A stretch of DNA of 50,850 bases from Scleroderma bovista. Lineage: Eukaryota > Basidiomycota > Agaricomycetes > Boletales > Sclerodermataceae. Position numbers and translations under genes: made by a program. The first letter of the stretch is position 1. Each line of letters begins with the position of its first letter. Below the pieces are notes generated by a model, which had not been told where the DNA came from, did no database searches, and was given only the letters and a program-made list of their open reading frames with translations. Shown here piece after piece: positions 32,237 to 41,857 of this stretch. Location: positions 1 through 50,850 of the forward strand of contig JAYMGJ010000248.1 in assembly GCA_037178675.1 (NCBI GenBank). The letters run 5' to 3'.

Positions 32237-33023
32237 TTGATGAATGATACCAACGGCCAGCGACGTTCGTTCCAGCGATGGCTGAACAAAGCAGCACAAG
32301 TTATTAGTCTCCGCACGAGCACAGAGGGGCGACGACGTAACCTGGAACAGCAGAAATGCGCACCTTGTGAGAAGTGGAAAGCAGGCTGCTCGACTACAGT
32401 ACGTGCTGTCCCTTCCTGACTCCTGCACCACGGGTATATCATAATCATAATCATACCACGAGCAGGTCCCAAAGTCGTATTCATGCTCAACCACCTCCGT
32501 CTGCCATGCTGCCCCATCCCACCCTCCGGCATCATCTGTGCCCCGTGCGACCCCACCCGCTCCGGCGGATTTCATCCCGCAGGTGCAATAGTCCTCTGCC
32601 GAGGTCATTTCGGGAGCAAGAAACACATGGAGGATACACTTGCACATGTACGTTCATTGCAAGTTTAACGTAGATTGGCAGAATTTGCGGCATCATGCTT
32701 GTAGTGAGGTGCGTAGTTCATGACATGCACGTGTGCGTGGACGTATACGTGTATTCGGTGCTGATGAATACGTGGATAGATCCACGCGAACAGTCTTAGT
32801 GGGGAGTGCAGATACATGTGTGAGCTGGGCCGGGGATACTGTCGTTCTCGAAGCAGCATCAGATACAGTGTCGGCATATCACTCTGGTAGTAATTAATGT
32901 ATGCTCTGCTCCCTTGCCCACAGGCATGTATTCACCGCCGTGTGATCCTCTCTGCCTGTGCAAATTCAGCATGTCCAGATGCTGCATCAGCGACACAAGG
33001 CCGTTTGATGAGGTGCATGTGTC
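32237..33023 (+). pseudogene. ATP23: ATP23 mitochondrial metalloprotease, decayed
   Basis: ATP23 is an intermembrane-space M76 protease and chaperone for ATP synthase subunit 6. The sequence opens with ATG (MNDTNGQRRSFQRWLNKAA), then CEKWKAG. An intron fits (donor GTACGT at about 32400, acceptor GAGCAG at about 32466) and splits the conserved Y-S-P triplet; reaching YSP needs one base restored just before. Exon 2 reads PKVVFMLNHLRL, CAPCDPTRSGGFHP, IVLC--HF-SKKHMEDTLAH. The catalytic HEXXH that should follow is missing (about 14 nt deleted at 32647-32655), after which HCKFNVDWQNLRHHACSEVR resumes in another frame. Further on, after a GCCCACAG acceptor, are ACIHRRVILSACANSACPD and, frame-shifted, DTRPFDEVH, the family's C-terminus. 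The match is extensive, and the gene is clearly dead. Confidence 0.85.
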
Positions 33024-33464
33024 TCCCTGTCGGACGGTGCGTTTGCTAGATCTGAGTATTAACCCACTGATTACCTCGGAACTCGGGATCAGTAGCAATT
33101 TTGCCATGGGAAACGTGACAATTAACATCCTCCCTTATTAGTATTTTATTTATTCGTACTCAGTTGACACTCAACAGTAGTACAGTTCATTATCTCATAA
33201 TGCATTGTGTCGCGCTGCATAAATATCATACTGCATGAAATTTTCGTCAGCCCGAGTTGGGGTGGGTTCGGGCGCCGGGGACTTAGGTAAAGTGGTAGAA
33301 TCAGCGAACAGCTTGGGCACGACGTGGTGATATTAGCAATTCCTTCTGATGAACTATGTGTAAGCACTATGTCACCCTTGAACGCTGAACACACCTAGTC
33401 GCTCGAGTGAAATTGCCCTCGTATTATTATTCAGAGCCAACAACAGAAAATGAAATGTAGAGAC

Positions 33465-35209
33465 TTATTCCGAATCTATAGGCAACGCCGTATCTTCTTC
33501 AAAAAGGGCCCAATCATTACTCGAAAACTTTGCTGTATTGTGAGGTGGATACCGCCCGTTGCGTCTGGCCCAGCAAGGTTGCCACTTGTGCCAGCTGTCC
33601 GGTGGTGGGGCCGATCGTGGTTTCTCTTTGGCGTAGGCAACGAGTACTTGATCATCCCCATTCAGTATACTTGATTCCCACCCACCCTCCGAGGCTGCGG
33701 CATCGCAACACTTCATCGTCCAGTCGTTGATCCCTTCTACCCATGCTGTATCCTCGGAAGGGCACCAGCCATCGGCGTTGACGGCAGTGTCAAGAGAGCC
33801 TGAGCTAGAAGTTCCTACATTGGACTTCTTTGAAGGGGTGGATTGGAGTTTGTCGCTGTCCGCATCACTCTCCTCTTCACTCTTCACCTCTTCACTCTTC
33901 ACCTCTTCACTCTTCACCTCTTCACTCTTCACCTCTGGCTCCTCTTGCTCCTCCTCTGCATGGTCTTGGTCTTGGTCTTGGTCATCGTTGTCTGTGTCAT
34001 TGGAGGAGCCAGAGCGAGGATGGGAGCGAGCGACGAAGTCATCCGGTATCACTACCTTAGTCCAATGCCTGTACAGTTCCACGACTGCGGCGATCCTTGA
34101 TCTAGCTCTGTCTTCGCTCTTGTGAGATGCAATTTGTTTGAGAACCGGTGGTAACATGATAATTTCATTGGCTAATTTGGCAAGCTTTCGTGCAGTGTTA
34201 ACGACAACGTATTGTGGGTGGACATGGCTCTTGAGGGAGCCGAGCGTGGCAAAAGGGTGACGATGGGTGGAGTGCTCTGCAGGGTTGTTTGAATCATTGA
34301 AGCGACAGATGGGTGCCTTTAACTCGGGCACAGGGAGAAGATGGTACTTGAAGATGGTGTCAGGTCTGAATAACTATAAGAAATGTGTCAATAGGCGAAC
34401 GTAAACGCCACGTAACCCGGTGCAAAGGACATACCTTGTTCATATTAGTTTGAGAACGACCCTCAAGGGCATTCATTATGGTGACTTTTTTGAGCCTTTT
34501 CAAGACCGAAAGCTCCGGTATGAGCATGAACTTCCCTTTATCGAAAAGGAAGTGCCAATCTGATCTCACTAATGTTGGATGAGCGTGGGGATAGAAGACA
34601 AGTCGGTTACTTTCTAGTGTTACTCACGGTGAATCAAGTTGCGGGTCGAATTGAGGTTGAGGTGCCCGGGTAGACCCCATGCATACTCCAATTTCGTGAG
34701 CTAAAAACAGATCAGGACAGGACATGACAGCGTGAAAGTGGCTCGCCTCGGAAGGCTGCGTCGAACTGGGTATCAAGTGGCATACGTTGACCACGTCAGC
34801 CAAGTTCGTGAGTAAACAGAGACCTTTATGCGGGTCAACTTTGGATGCCCTGTCCCTCTGTTTTGTGTCTACTGAAGACCCCCACTTCTTGCGTTTTTCT
34901 GGTGTCTCATTGTTCTTGGAGGGACGTTGCTCATTGCGCTCTGCGTTCGGATCATAACTCGGGGACTCGTTGGAAGTGCTGGAGTGTTCCTGAATGGATG
35001 GAAGAGTCGTCGTCTTGGCTTTTCGGCTTGGATTCCTGTGGGGACCAGGTGGGGATGGCGTTGACATTGTCAGCGATATTGGATGGTGAGGATTGGAATA
35101 GCGATTGGGAGATCACTGATCACTGACAATTTAGACCTCACCTTGGCTCCTCTTCCATCTCCGAGTCATTTTTCAACTCCGAGTGATTGTCAGCGTCCAC
35201 TTGAATCAT
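33465..35209 (-). CDS. HNH_2-type protein, copy 3 (intact spliced frame)
   Basis: Predicted join of 35209-35142, 35035-34628, 34564-34435 and 34373-33465 (68, 408, 130 and 909 nt), 504 residues. Donors are GTGAGG, GTGAGT and GTATGT; acceptors CACAG, TGAG and ATAG; introns are 106, 63 and 61 nt, and all phases agree. Residues 1-22 are acidic (MIQVDADNHSELKND..EMEEE), then a basic NPSRKAK stretch. At about 100-125 lies CLLTNLADVVNVCHLIPSST, the start of the HNH_2 zinc/catalytic core, completed across intron 2 by SDWHFLFDKGKFMLIP. LFRPDTIFKYHLLPVPELKAP spans the intron 3 junction. A D/E/K-rich low-complexity region contains four EEVKS repeats, then a conserved WCPSEDTAWVEGINDW...PPPDSWHKWQPCWARRN C-terminus. 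Family members are putative nucleases of unknown role. An alternative start is ATG at 35067 inside intron 1. Confidence 0.75.
33877..33945 (-). repeat. 15-bp in-frame repeat in HNH copy 3
   Basis: Four tandem copies of a 15-bp unit (plus strand CTTCACCTCTTCACT) encode EEVKS repeats; copies 1 and 2 lack this expansion. Confidence 0.85.
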
Positions 35210-35986
35210 GTCGTCTTGGACAGTGCCAGTTCAAACAATTCGCGCGACGCCATCACATGACATGTCCACTCAAGCTTATGTAATCAGCTTCCTTTCAGTT
35301 GTATCCCTTTCTTGGCTGTTTCTTCGTCCCTCTGCGGGCTGACGAGGTATCTACATTTGTTTCCCATCCTCGTACCCGCATTCACCCAGAATTGATAGCA
35401 CGGTATTTTGCTAATTCAGTTACCAGTATCACCCTTCCACATCAGAAAAATACCCTAACCCAGACCTGAGGAGACATTACCAGATATGGCATATGTCTGC
35501 AGTGTCTGGTCCATCTGAAGTATATTGATCTGTCGGGTCACAGGGTTGAATATCTGGCAATCTGAGAAAACTGAAAATGAAGGTAGAGACCAGGATTAAG
35601 GACAGCTCAGATACCACTATCTATCAGACATCTCAGAGATGCTCAGACACGGAATGTAGTTCAAACCAGTTCAATACATTATGCATCGAGAAGATATAAC
35701 AATGTCATCTAATGTATGACCAAGTATACATACACCTGCATTCCAGTTTCACCGACAGCAAAATGAAAGCACAAATGATCATCTGACGTCCAAGAGAGCG
35801 ATCCAATGACAACGAGAATACAACATTCAGGAAAATGAGCTTGCAATGCGATCTAAAGCGGTGGTACTTGCATGCATTCAATCCTGGCGAAGCACAAGAG
35901 TCGACTAAACACACTTATCAATACTCTATTTGCAAGCTTTGCGTGGAGAACGCCGAGGCTTGGTTTTTGACCTCGTAAAGCTGGGG

Positions 35987-36247
35987 CTATTGGTGACTGG
36001 CAGTTGTTTGCAGGGGTTGAACCAGACTTGGTTCATCCTCGTCGCCTGAGTCCATCACTTGACGGCCTTTACCTTTGCTACTGGTCTTCTTTGCATTGGT
36101 CCAAGACGAGAACTCCTTCCAGGTAATCTCCAGCATAGTAGGGTATGAGCTACATCTATGTTTGAACAACAAGAATTGAATGAATCCTACCTGGATGAGC
36201 GGGGGCTCGAGACTGGGGTGCAAGGGGTGTGAGATGGTCTCTGACAT
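35987..36247 (-). CDS. Small hypothetical ORF, possibly spliced
   Basis: 86 codons from MSETISHPLHPSLEPPLIQ. An internal 66-nt stretch starting GTAGGATTC and ending CTGGAG could be an intron; skipping it keeps the frame and joins ..PLIQ to ITWKEFSSWTNAKKTSSKGKG. The end is acidic and Ser/Thr-rich (MDSGDEDEPSLVQ). Similar small acidic proteins are common in Agaricomycete genomes, but no family is recognised. Confidence 0.25.
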   Translation of the reverse strand: MSETISHPLHPSLEPPLIQVGFIQFLLFKHRCSSYPTMLEITWKEFSSWTNAKKTSSKGKGRQVMDSGDEDEPSLVQPLQTTASHQ

Positions 36248-36390
36248 GTTACATTACTATCTGGCACACCCCACTCCCAGCAATTGCTTTATTAATCTGT
36301 AGCGTTGTCAGATAATGCATATATGCACGGAAAAAAGAAAGAAGGTTGAATATATGCACATAAATACCAGGAACCTATCTCAGCAGCGAC

Positions 36391-36732
36391 ATGACAAGGA
36401 ATATCCGATCACCTATGAGTGGCCAGAGGCTTGGAACATACTGCAATAGAGCCTTGGAGTTACATTTATGCCGCTCGCATGATCAAGTTGACCTAGCATG
36501 GAAAGCATTAGAGACAATGTTGAATGCATACACAAAGGGCTCACAGCTTTTGGTTTGTTCAAGTTTGTGCAGTCACACTACTCTCATCCTCTGTCAGACA
36601 AGCCACCATTCTGAGCCAATCCTTCTTGCCAGAGAATTAGGAGACCAACCATCTGGCCCACTTGACAGATGCATTGCGCAGCAGCTAGAAATTCTTCGGG
36701 ATCTTGAGGATCCATTTGTGATCCTTTATTGA
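36391..36732 (+). CDS. Hypothetical ORF, unknown
   Basis: 113 codons (MTRNIRSPMSGQRLGTYCNR) with a Leu/His-rich middle. No motif, signal peptide or paralogue is seen in the window. It may be chance. Confidence 0.15.
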   Translation: MTRNIRSPMSGQRLGTYCNRALELHLCRSHDQVDLAWKALETMLNAYTKGSQLLVCSSLCSHTTLILCQTSHHSEPILLARELGDQPSGPLDRCIAQQLEILRDLEDPFVILY

Positions 36733-36989
36733 CTTCTTCCTTGGCTCTACTAGGCCTGGCCGCCTGATGACCCATCAGCCTCCATCTATACAGCCTGTGG
36801 TGGAATTATAATTACAAACTGTAAACAATCTTTTGGGAAATGTGATGATGGGAGGGGGTAGATAGACCCATTGGAAGGTCCCAGTCCAAGTTTCAGACAA
36901 AACGGTGGTCGGAATAATATTCTACAGGTGATGCAAGCATGCTTGGGTACCGGAAACACATCTTATTAGGAAATATTCTGCAAGGCTCA

Positions 36990-37570
36990 GGACCATTCCC
37001 ATCATCTTCAGAGACCTCAAAAACCACAATAACAACCCTTTAGACATCCTGGAATAGCTTCCTGAATTTATTAGATACAGTAATGTAAGGTATGAGGAGT
37101 AGGGTGTGTGTGTTGTCGCAAAAAGATACAGGTACATCACAAATGTTCTTTCCACAGTCCTATGATAATATATATATGGGATAGACATGTTTCAGGTATC
37201 AGAGACATGCTCCTGAATTTCCTGAGACCAATATAGGATCAGAAGAGGCACATTGGGTACATTCGTAGGAACAAATGCTGGGGTCTGGAAATCAACTCCA
37301 TCATCTTCCTAATCATTCATAAACTCATCATTCATAAACTCCATAATATCACTGTAAATATTCTGGAAAGACTGTCTGAATTTATTTAATATCATACTAT
37401 CTGAAAGAATACAGAGACACCCACAGTGTCTTTTATATTGTTCTATAATGATATATTTGTGGGGTAGACATATTTCAGATATAAGAGATACCATGCATTT
37501 TCCTGGGGCCAATATAGGGTGAGGGAAGGCATATTGGGTATGTTCATAGGAGCAAATGCTGAGGTTATCA
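36990..37570. repeat. Diverged tandem duplication (about 310 bp unit)
   Basis: The second unit (from about 37305) repeats the first (from about 36990) with divergence. Matching blocks are CTGAATTTATT.., GGGATAGACATGTTTCAG/GGGGTAGACATATTTCAG, CCAATATAGG and CATTGGGTA...TAGGA.CAAATGCTG. Composition is AT-rich and there is no gene. Confidence 0.65.
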
Positions 37571-37699
37571 CAGCTCACTAAGTGACAATGTCCATATCCT
37601 TTGAGATATCTTTGGAGCAAGGAAGGAGTACAACTCATCAATTTATGGCTTCTTTGAACAGCCACAGATTGTCAAGGTTAATAATCACCATGCACAAGA

Positions 37700-38225
37700 A
37701 TCCTAGGGGCAGACCTCCACAAATAATTTGATGGGCATGTTCCACAGCTTGTGGACACCTGTAACAGCACCTCCACTATTATCGCAGTGACTATGTAGCA
37801 TGTTGTGTACAAGTGTTAGAGGGTCAACTATGAAGGTAGACCTCTGTGATAAGTTGTTTTGCAGGTCGAAAACAAGTGCTAACAAATGGGAAGTTGGTGT
37901 ACAATTGTGGGAGGGTTGAATATAGGGGCAGGCCTATGTAATAATTTGATGGGCATGTTCCACAGCTTGTAAGCACCTGTAGAAGCACTTGGACTATTGT
38001 ATCAATTGTGTAGGATGTTGCGAACAAGTGCGAACAAATGGGAAAATAGTGTACAAGTGATAACAGGTTGACCATAAGGATAGACCTCTGTAATGATCAA
38101 TGGGCACATTCTGCAGCTTGTAAACACCTGTCATAGCACTTGTACTATTGTTATGATTAGGTAGGATGTTGCAAACAAGTGCAAACAAATGAGAAGATAG
38201 TGTACATGTGTTGGCAGGTTGATCA
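37700..38225. repeat. Tandem repeats, about 165-bp units
   Basis: About three diverged units share ATAATTTGATGGGCATGTTC, CAGCTTGTAAGCACCTGT, GTTGCGAACAAGTGCGAACA and GGTTGACCATA. A fourth piece continues at 38849-38935 beyond an inserted solo LTR. The GTTGCGAACA and GGTTGACTATA motifs also form the arms of the hairpin elements at 39381 and 40060, so the families are related. Confidence 0.75.
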
Positions 38226-38230
38226 TAGGG

Positions 38231-38843
38231 TGTTACGACCATGCCCAACTCCGGGTCTTATCCGGTCACTCCGGTCGCATCGCAGCTCCACAGCTCAACT
38301 CCGGTCGCTCAACACTTACTCCGGTCACGCTCGCGCAGATATGCCTCCGTTAAGTATGACCCTTGGACTATCCTCTATTCGCTCGTTACCACACCTCGCC
38401 GTTTACCCTGCCTTGACGTGAGTTCTCCGTGAACTCGATATATCCCATGCCTTGTGTTATTTTCACCGGACCTGACTTTATTTTCACCGGTCCTGACCTA
38501 GTCCTAACTCCGGTCATCCCTTGTCCGCTATTAGGTTGTTTACTTGTCACCGTATGTACTCGACCCTAGTTTTCTACTTAGTATAAGTACCCTCTAGTTT
38601 ATCCTGTACTCCTCAGTCTGAAATCATCTAAGTTACTACTCTTGTCCCCTTGTCTGTCTCCGTCTCCATCTCCACCTGACTGGAACCTACGCAAGGGATC
38701 AACGCTCGTTGTCCTTGTCGTTGAATCCAATCGGTCGCAGCTCCGGCCCGGGCTAACCTCTGCCCAAACCTCTGACCTCTGCCCTCGTCTGTTTTCATCC
38801 GGACTTGACTGGACTTCCTACCGGAGTAGACCCGGACTTGACA
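38231..38843 (+). mobile_element. Solo LTR (613 bp)
   Basis: TGTTACGACCATGCCC...CGGACTTGACA, flanked by a perfect TAGGG duplication (38226-38230, 38844-38848), splitting the tandem array at 37700-38935. CTCCGGTC motifs recur within it, and TATAAG lies at about 38582. TGTTACG starts are common in fungal Ty3/gypsy LTRs, so a gypsy origin is likely but not proven. Confidence 0.9.
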
Positions 38844-38848
38844 TAGGG

Positions 38849-38935
38849 GCAGACCTCTGTAATAATTCGATGGACACGTTCTGCAGCTTGTAAACAACTG
38901 TAGCAGCACCTATACTATTGCAAAAATATTACCAT
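38849..38935. repeat. Continuation of the 165-bp repeat array
   Basis: GGCAGACCTCTGTAATAATT..CTGCAGCTTGTAAACAACTG repeats the sequence of 37700-38225 on the far side of the solo LTR. Confidence 0.8.
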
Positions 38936-39061
38936 GATTCCTCCTCCTCCCTCCTTTCCCTTTCATCGCCCCCCCTCCTCATGCAATTCCTCATCCTTTT
39001 TTTTCTTTACCACTCTATTTTTTCTTGGAGCATAACAGGCATTCTTTGACTTTGCTGACTT

Positions 39062-39268
39062 TCACTTTCTTCCCTGTTGTAGTTTCTTCTTCTCCAATTG
39101 CAACATTTTGTTGGTAGGTACATCATCATACCCTACATGCCACATGAGATCCATTGCAGCATATTCATTGTTTTCACAACTCAAAAGACTTTCTTCCTGC
39201 TCTTGCACTAACTCCAGCACCTGACTGACATTTGTAGATGATATCAATTCTTTACACATAGTTCGCAC
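39062..39268 (-). CDS. Small hypothetical ORF fragment
   Basis: 68 codons (MRTMCKELISSTNVSQVLEL...MLQLEKKKLQQGRK), hydrophilic and probably helical, without a recognised domain. It may be a gene fragment captured among repeats. Between 38940 and 39060 is a pyrimidine-rich stretch (CCTCCTCCCTCC, TTTTTTTTC). Confidence 0.25.
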   Translation of the reverse strand: MRTMCKELISSTNVSQVLELVQEQEESLLSCENNEYAAMDLMWHVGYDDVPTNKMLQLEKKKLQQGRK

Positions 39269-39380
39269 CTGTTCACAGCCAATTCACAACACTTTACCTA
39301 GTTGGTTCCATATCAGAAAGGGTGGTAAATGTGTTTACAAGCTGCAGAACGAGACCATCCAATGATCACAGGGGGTACCC

Positions 39381-39534
39381 TTATAGTCAACCCCCCAAAT
39401 GCTTGTACACTTTGTTCGCAGCTGTTCGCAACACTCTACCTTGTTAATACAACAGTTCAAAGTCTGGTACAGGTGGGCATAGTGTTGCGAACAGCTGCGA
39501 ACAAAGTGTACAAGCATTGGGGGGTTGACTATAA
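39381..39534. repeat. Foldback hairpin element 1
   Basis: Arms of about 54 bp (39381-39435 and 39481-39534), starting TTATAGTCAACCCCCC and including TTCGCAGCTGTTCGCAACACT, pair almost perfectly around a 45-nt loop. Confidence 0.9.
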
Positions 39535-40059
39535 TGGGAGCTCACAACATGAAAAATTGAATCAAATCTACATGGTGATTTGAACATGGTCTGACCTTGA
39601 AGCTTTTGGTCAGAGGCTGCTGCAATGATTACCACATCATGTAGCTGTATCTCTTTTGGAAGTGAAGGTCTGAGTAGTAGGGGATTTATATAGGTGTCAT
39701 CTTAAGAGTGTTATTTAGAGGTCAAGAATAGACCAAATCAGGCAAGATTTCCATGTGTTGTTTTGTATTCTTGCACTTGGCTGATCTGTATATGTTTGAT
39801 CTTCAGGCGAGTATGACACATGTGAGATTACAACATCCCACTCCATCCAAGAGGAAAGTGGTATCCCTGTGCCAAGAGCAGTGCCAGTTCATGTGATAAC
39901 ATTGATACTGAAATCATCAATGATACATTAGAAAAACTTGACTGCTACCTCAGCTCAAAGTGTACAAGCATTGGTTGACCACAGGGGTATACACCAGTTT
40001 AACCTGATACAATCTAGTTGATACCATAGCAGAAAGGTTGGGATACTTAGGGCTAGAGT

Positions 40060-40203
40060 TATAAACTCCCCAATGTACACTTTGTTCGCAGCTGTTCATA
40101 ACACTATACCCACCTGTACCAGACTTTGAACCATTGTATTAACAAGGTAAAGTGTTGCGAACAGCTGCGAACAAAGCATACAAGCATTGGGGGATTGACT
40201 ATA
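40060..40203. repeat. Foldback hairpin element 2 (inverted relative to 1)
   Basis: The same arms as element 1 (CACTTTGTTCGCAGCTGTTC / GAACAGCTGCGAACAAAG) with a few changes. The loop, containing ACCTGTACCAGACTTTGAAC, is the reverse complement of the element 1 loop. A lone arm-like fragment lies at about 39957-39990. Confidence 0.85.
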
Positions 40204-40714
40204 GGGGTAGCCCCCTGTAATCAATAATCAAAAGCAGGCGAAACAATTTCAGTACAGGCTGTCAACACAACTGAGTGATTAGATACCCTTTCCCTGCAGC
40301 CCTGTATTTGATTCAAAATATGTTGGAAATTAAGATGCTTATGATATTGTAAAGGGTTACTAGAAATCAAAATCATTACTGATTACCAATGTATGTGACA
40401 ATTTTGCTGTGCATACATTTTGTGAAAATAATGAGAGAGGGTAAATAGGGCATCCCCTATAATTCTACCATAATCATGTGACAAGGGGTGACTTTGCACT
40501 GAAAAATGAACACAATCCATAAAGAAAAATCTGTTGTGCTCTTTTGTGCTCTTTTGTAGGGAGCATGTCAAGAAACATTATGATGCAATAAATTGCAATA
40601 GTATAAAGGAGTTGTGAAAGTTGTTAATTTTGTGAGCATGTAGATGCTAATTTCCATGCCTCAGACAGCAGGATAACACTAAATTAGGCAGTTCCTCCTG
40701 AACGCAGTAAATGA
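40204..40714. other. Unassigned spacer
   Basis: AT-rich sequence of about 500 bp before the LTR target duplication. No gene, repeat or element end is seen. Confidence 0.4.
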
Positions 40715-40719
40715 CATGG

Positions 40720-41346
40720 TGTCAAGACCGGTTCTTCACCAATCTGATCTCTACGATGGATCTGGGGGTCAGGGGTTGGTCTATTAGTGGTAAGACCAAG
40801 ATGCTATGTAGCGTAGTCACACTTCCCGAGTGATAGGAAGGCTGACTGAGGGTTTATATGGAGAGTCCAGGTTAGATTGGTCAGTGACTGAGTGCTTGCA
40901 TGAGACAGAGACAGAGAGTGCAAAGGAGAACAGAGGAGAAGTGTCTTATTTGATATTCGAACTGAAGCTACAACAGACCGAGTGTCAAGTATTTATACTG
41001 AGTAGAATAGATGAGGCAATGTATGGGAAGGCAGGATTACCAACAAATGACAAGCACAGTTGCACTGCATGCTGAGTAAGTATAGTAAGTGCAATAACCA
41101 GTTTACTGATAGGTATTGTATTAGTAATGAAATGGGATGGGAATGTATAGTAACCAGAAATGAGAAAGGAAACATATTAGGTAATTGTACAGAGAGACAG
41201 AGCAGACAACATGCTCACCGATTGGTGGTGATACAGGACAGATAAAGAGAAATGGAAATGGGGAGTACATACTATAAACAGATGGTGAACACATGGACAC
41301 AATTGGACAATAGGGTACAGGGTGATCAGGTGTCATGGTCGTGACA
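40720..41346. mobile_element. Solo LTR (627 bp)
   Basis: TGTCAAGACCGGTTC...GGTCGTGACA with a perfect CATGG duplication at 40715-40719 and 41347-41351. Its start resembles that of the LTR at 210. No internal coding region is recognised. Confidence 0.9.
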
Positions 41347-41413
41347 CATGGAGTCTGCCATAACCAATAACGAGCTGGTGGCTCGATCTGCCTTCGGCAG
41401 AGGAGATAGCAGG

Positions 41414-41600
41414 ACCCATGGGCCTTCAGCCCAAATTAGCCTGGACCCACGGGCCTCCGGCCCAAATTAGCCTGGATCCACGGGCCTCTGGCCCAAATTC
41501 GTCTGAACCCATGGGCCTCTGGCCCAATTTTGCCTGGATCCATGGGCCTTTGGCCCCAATTTGCTCAGGGCCTCTGGCCTCCCTTTCCCAGGACCTCTGA
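41414..41600. repeat. 31-bp minisatellite
   Basis: About five units of 31 bp (ACCCATGGGCCTCTGGCCCA..., with CCTCCGGCCC variants), then a degenerate tail. Each unit contains GGGCC(T)...GGCCC inverted halves. The spacer from 41601 to 41857 is AT-rich with no gene. Confidence 0.9.
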
Positions 41601-41857
41601 CCCTTCAAGTTCTATAAATTCATTCATAAATAAAAATTCTGGATATGCATTAATTGCAATATTAAAAATTCAGATGACTGGAGGTTGTGCCTTTGGCCCC
41701 CAAGAGAAAATAATACTTTGATAAAAGGATATACACTTAACTTACTAAGCATTGTCTACTTTGCAGAGAGTTTGCTGATCTCTTCAAGACAAAAAACAGT
41801 ATATATTATTACATGACACAAAAAGTACATAGTACATAGTACATAGTACACACACAT

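Larger units (their letters stand above)
33300..35442. repeat. Segmental repeat unit 3 (HNH only)
   Basis: Similar to units 1 and 2 up to the shared TATCACCCTTCCACAT at 35442. There the WDR5-like gene would begin in unit 2 but unrelated sequence follows here. Confidence 0.8.
35443..36989. other. Unassigned region
   Basis: Two weak candidates are listed separately (35987-36247 and 36391-36732). Otherwise I see no repeat, element end or recognisable domain. Confidence 0.35.

Noticed and set aside
32642..32668. GTACGT inside the ATP23 pseudogene as a splice donor explaining the missing HEXXH
   Set aside because: The next possible acceptor would give an intron of under 30 nt, and the coding sequence resumes out of frame, so a deletion is the simpler reading.
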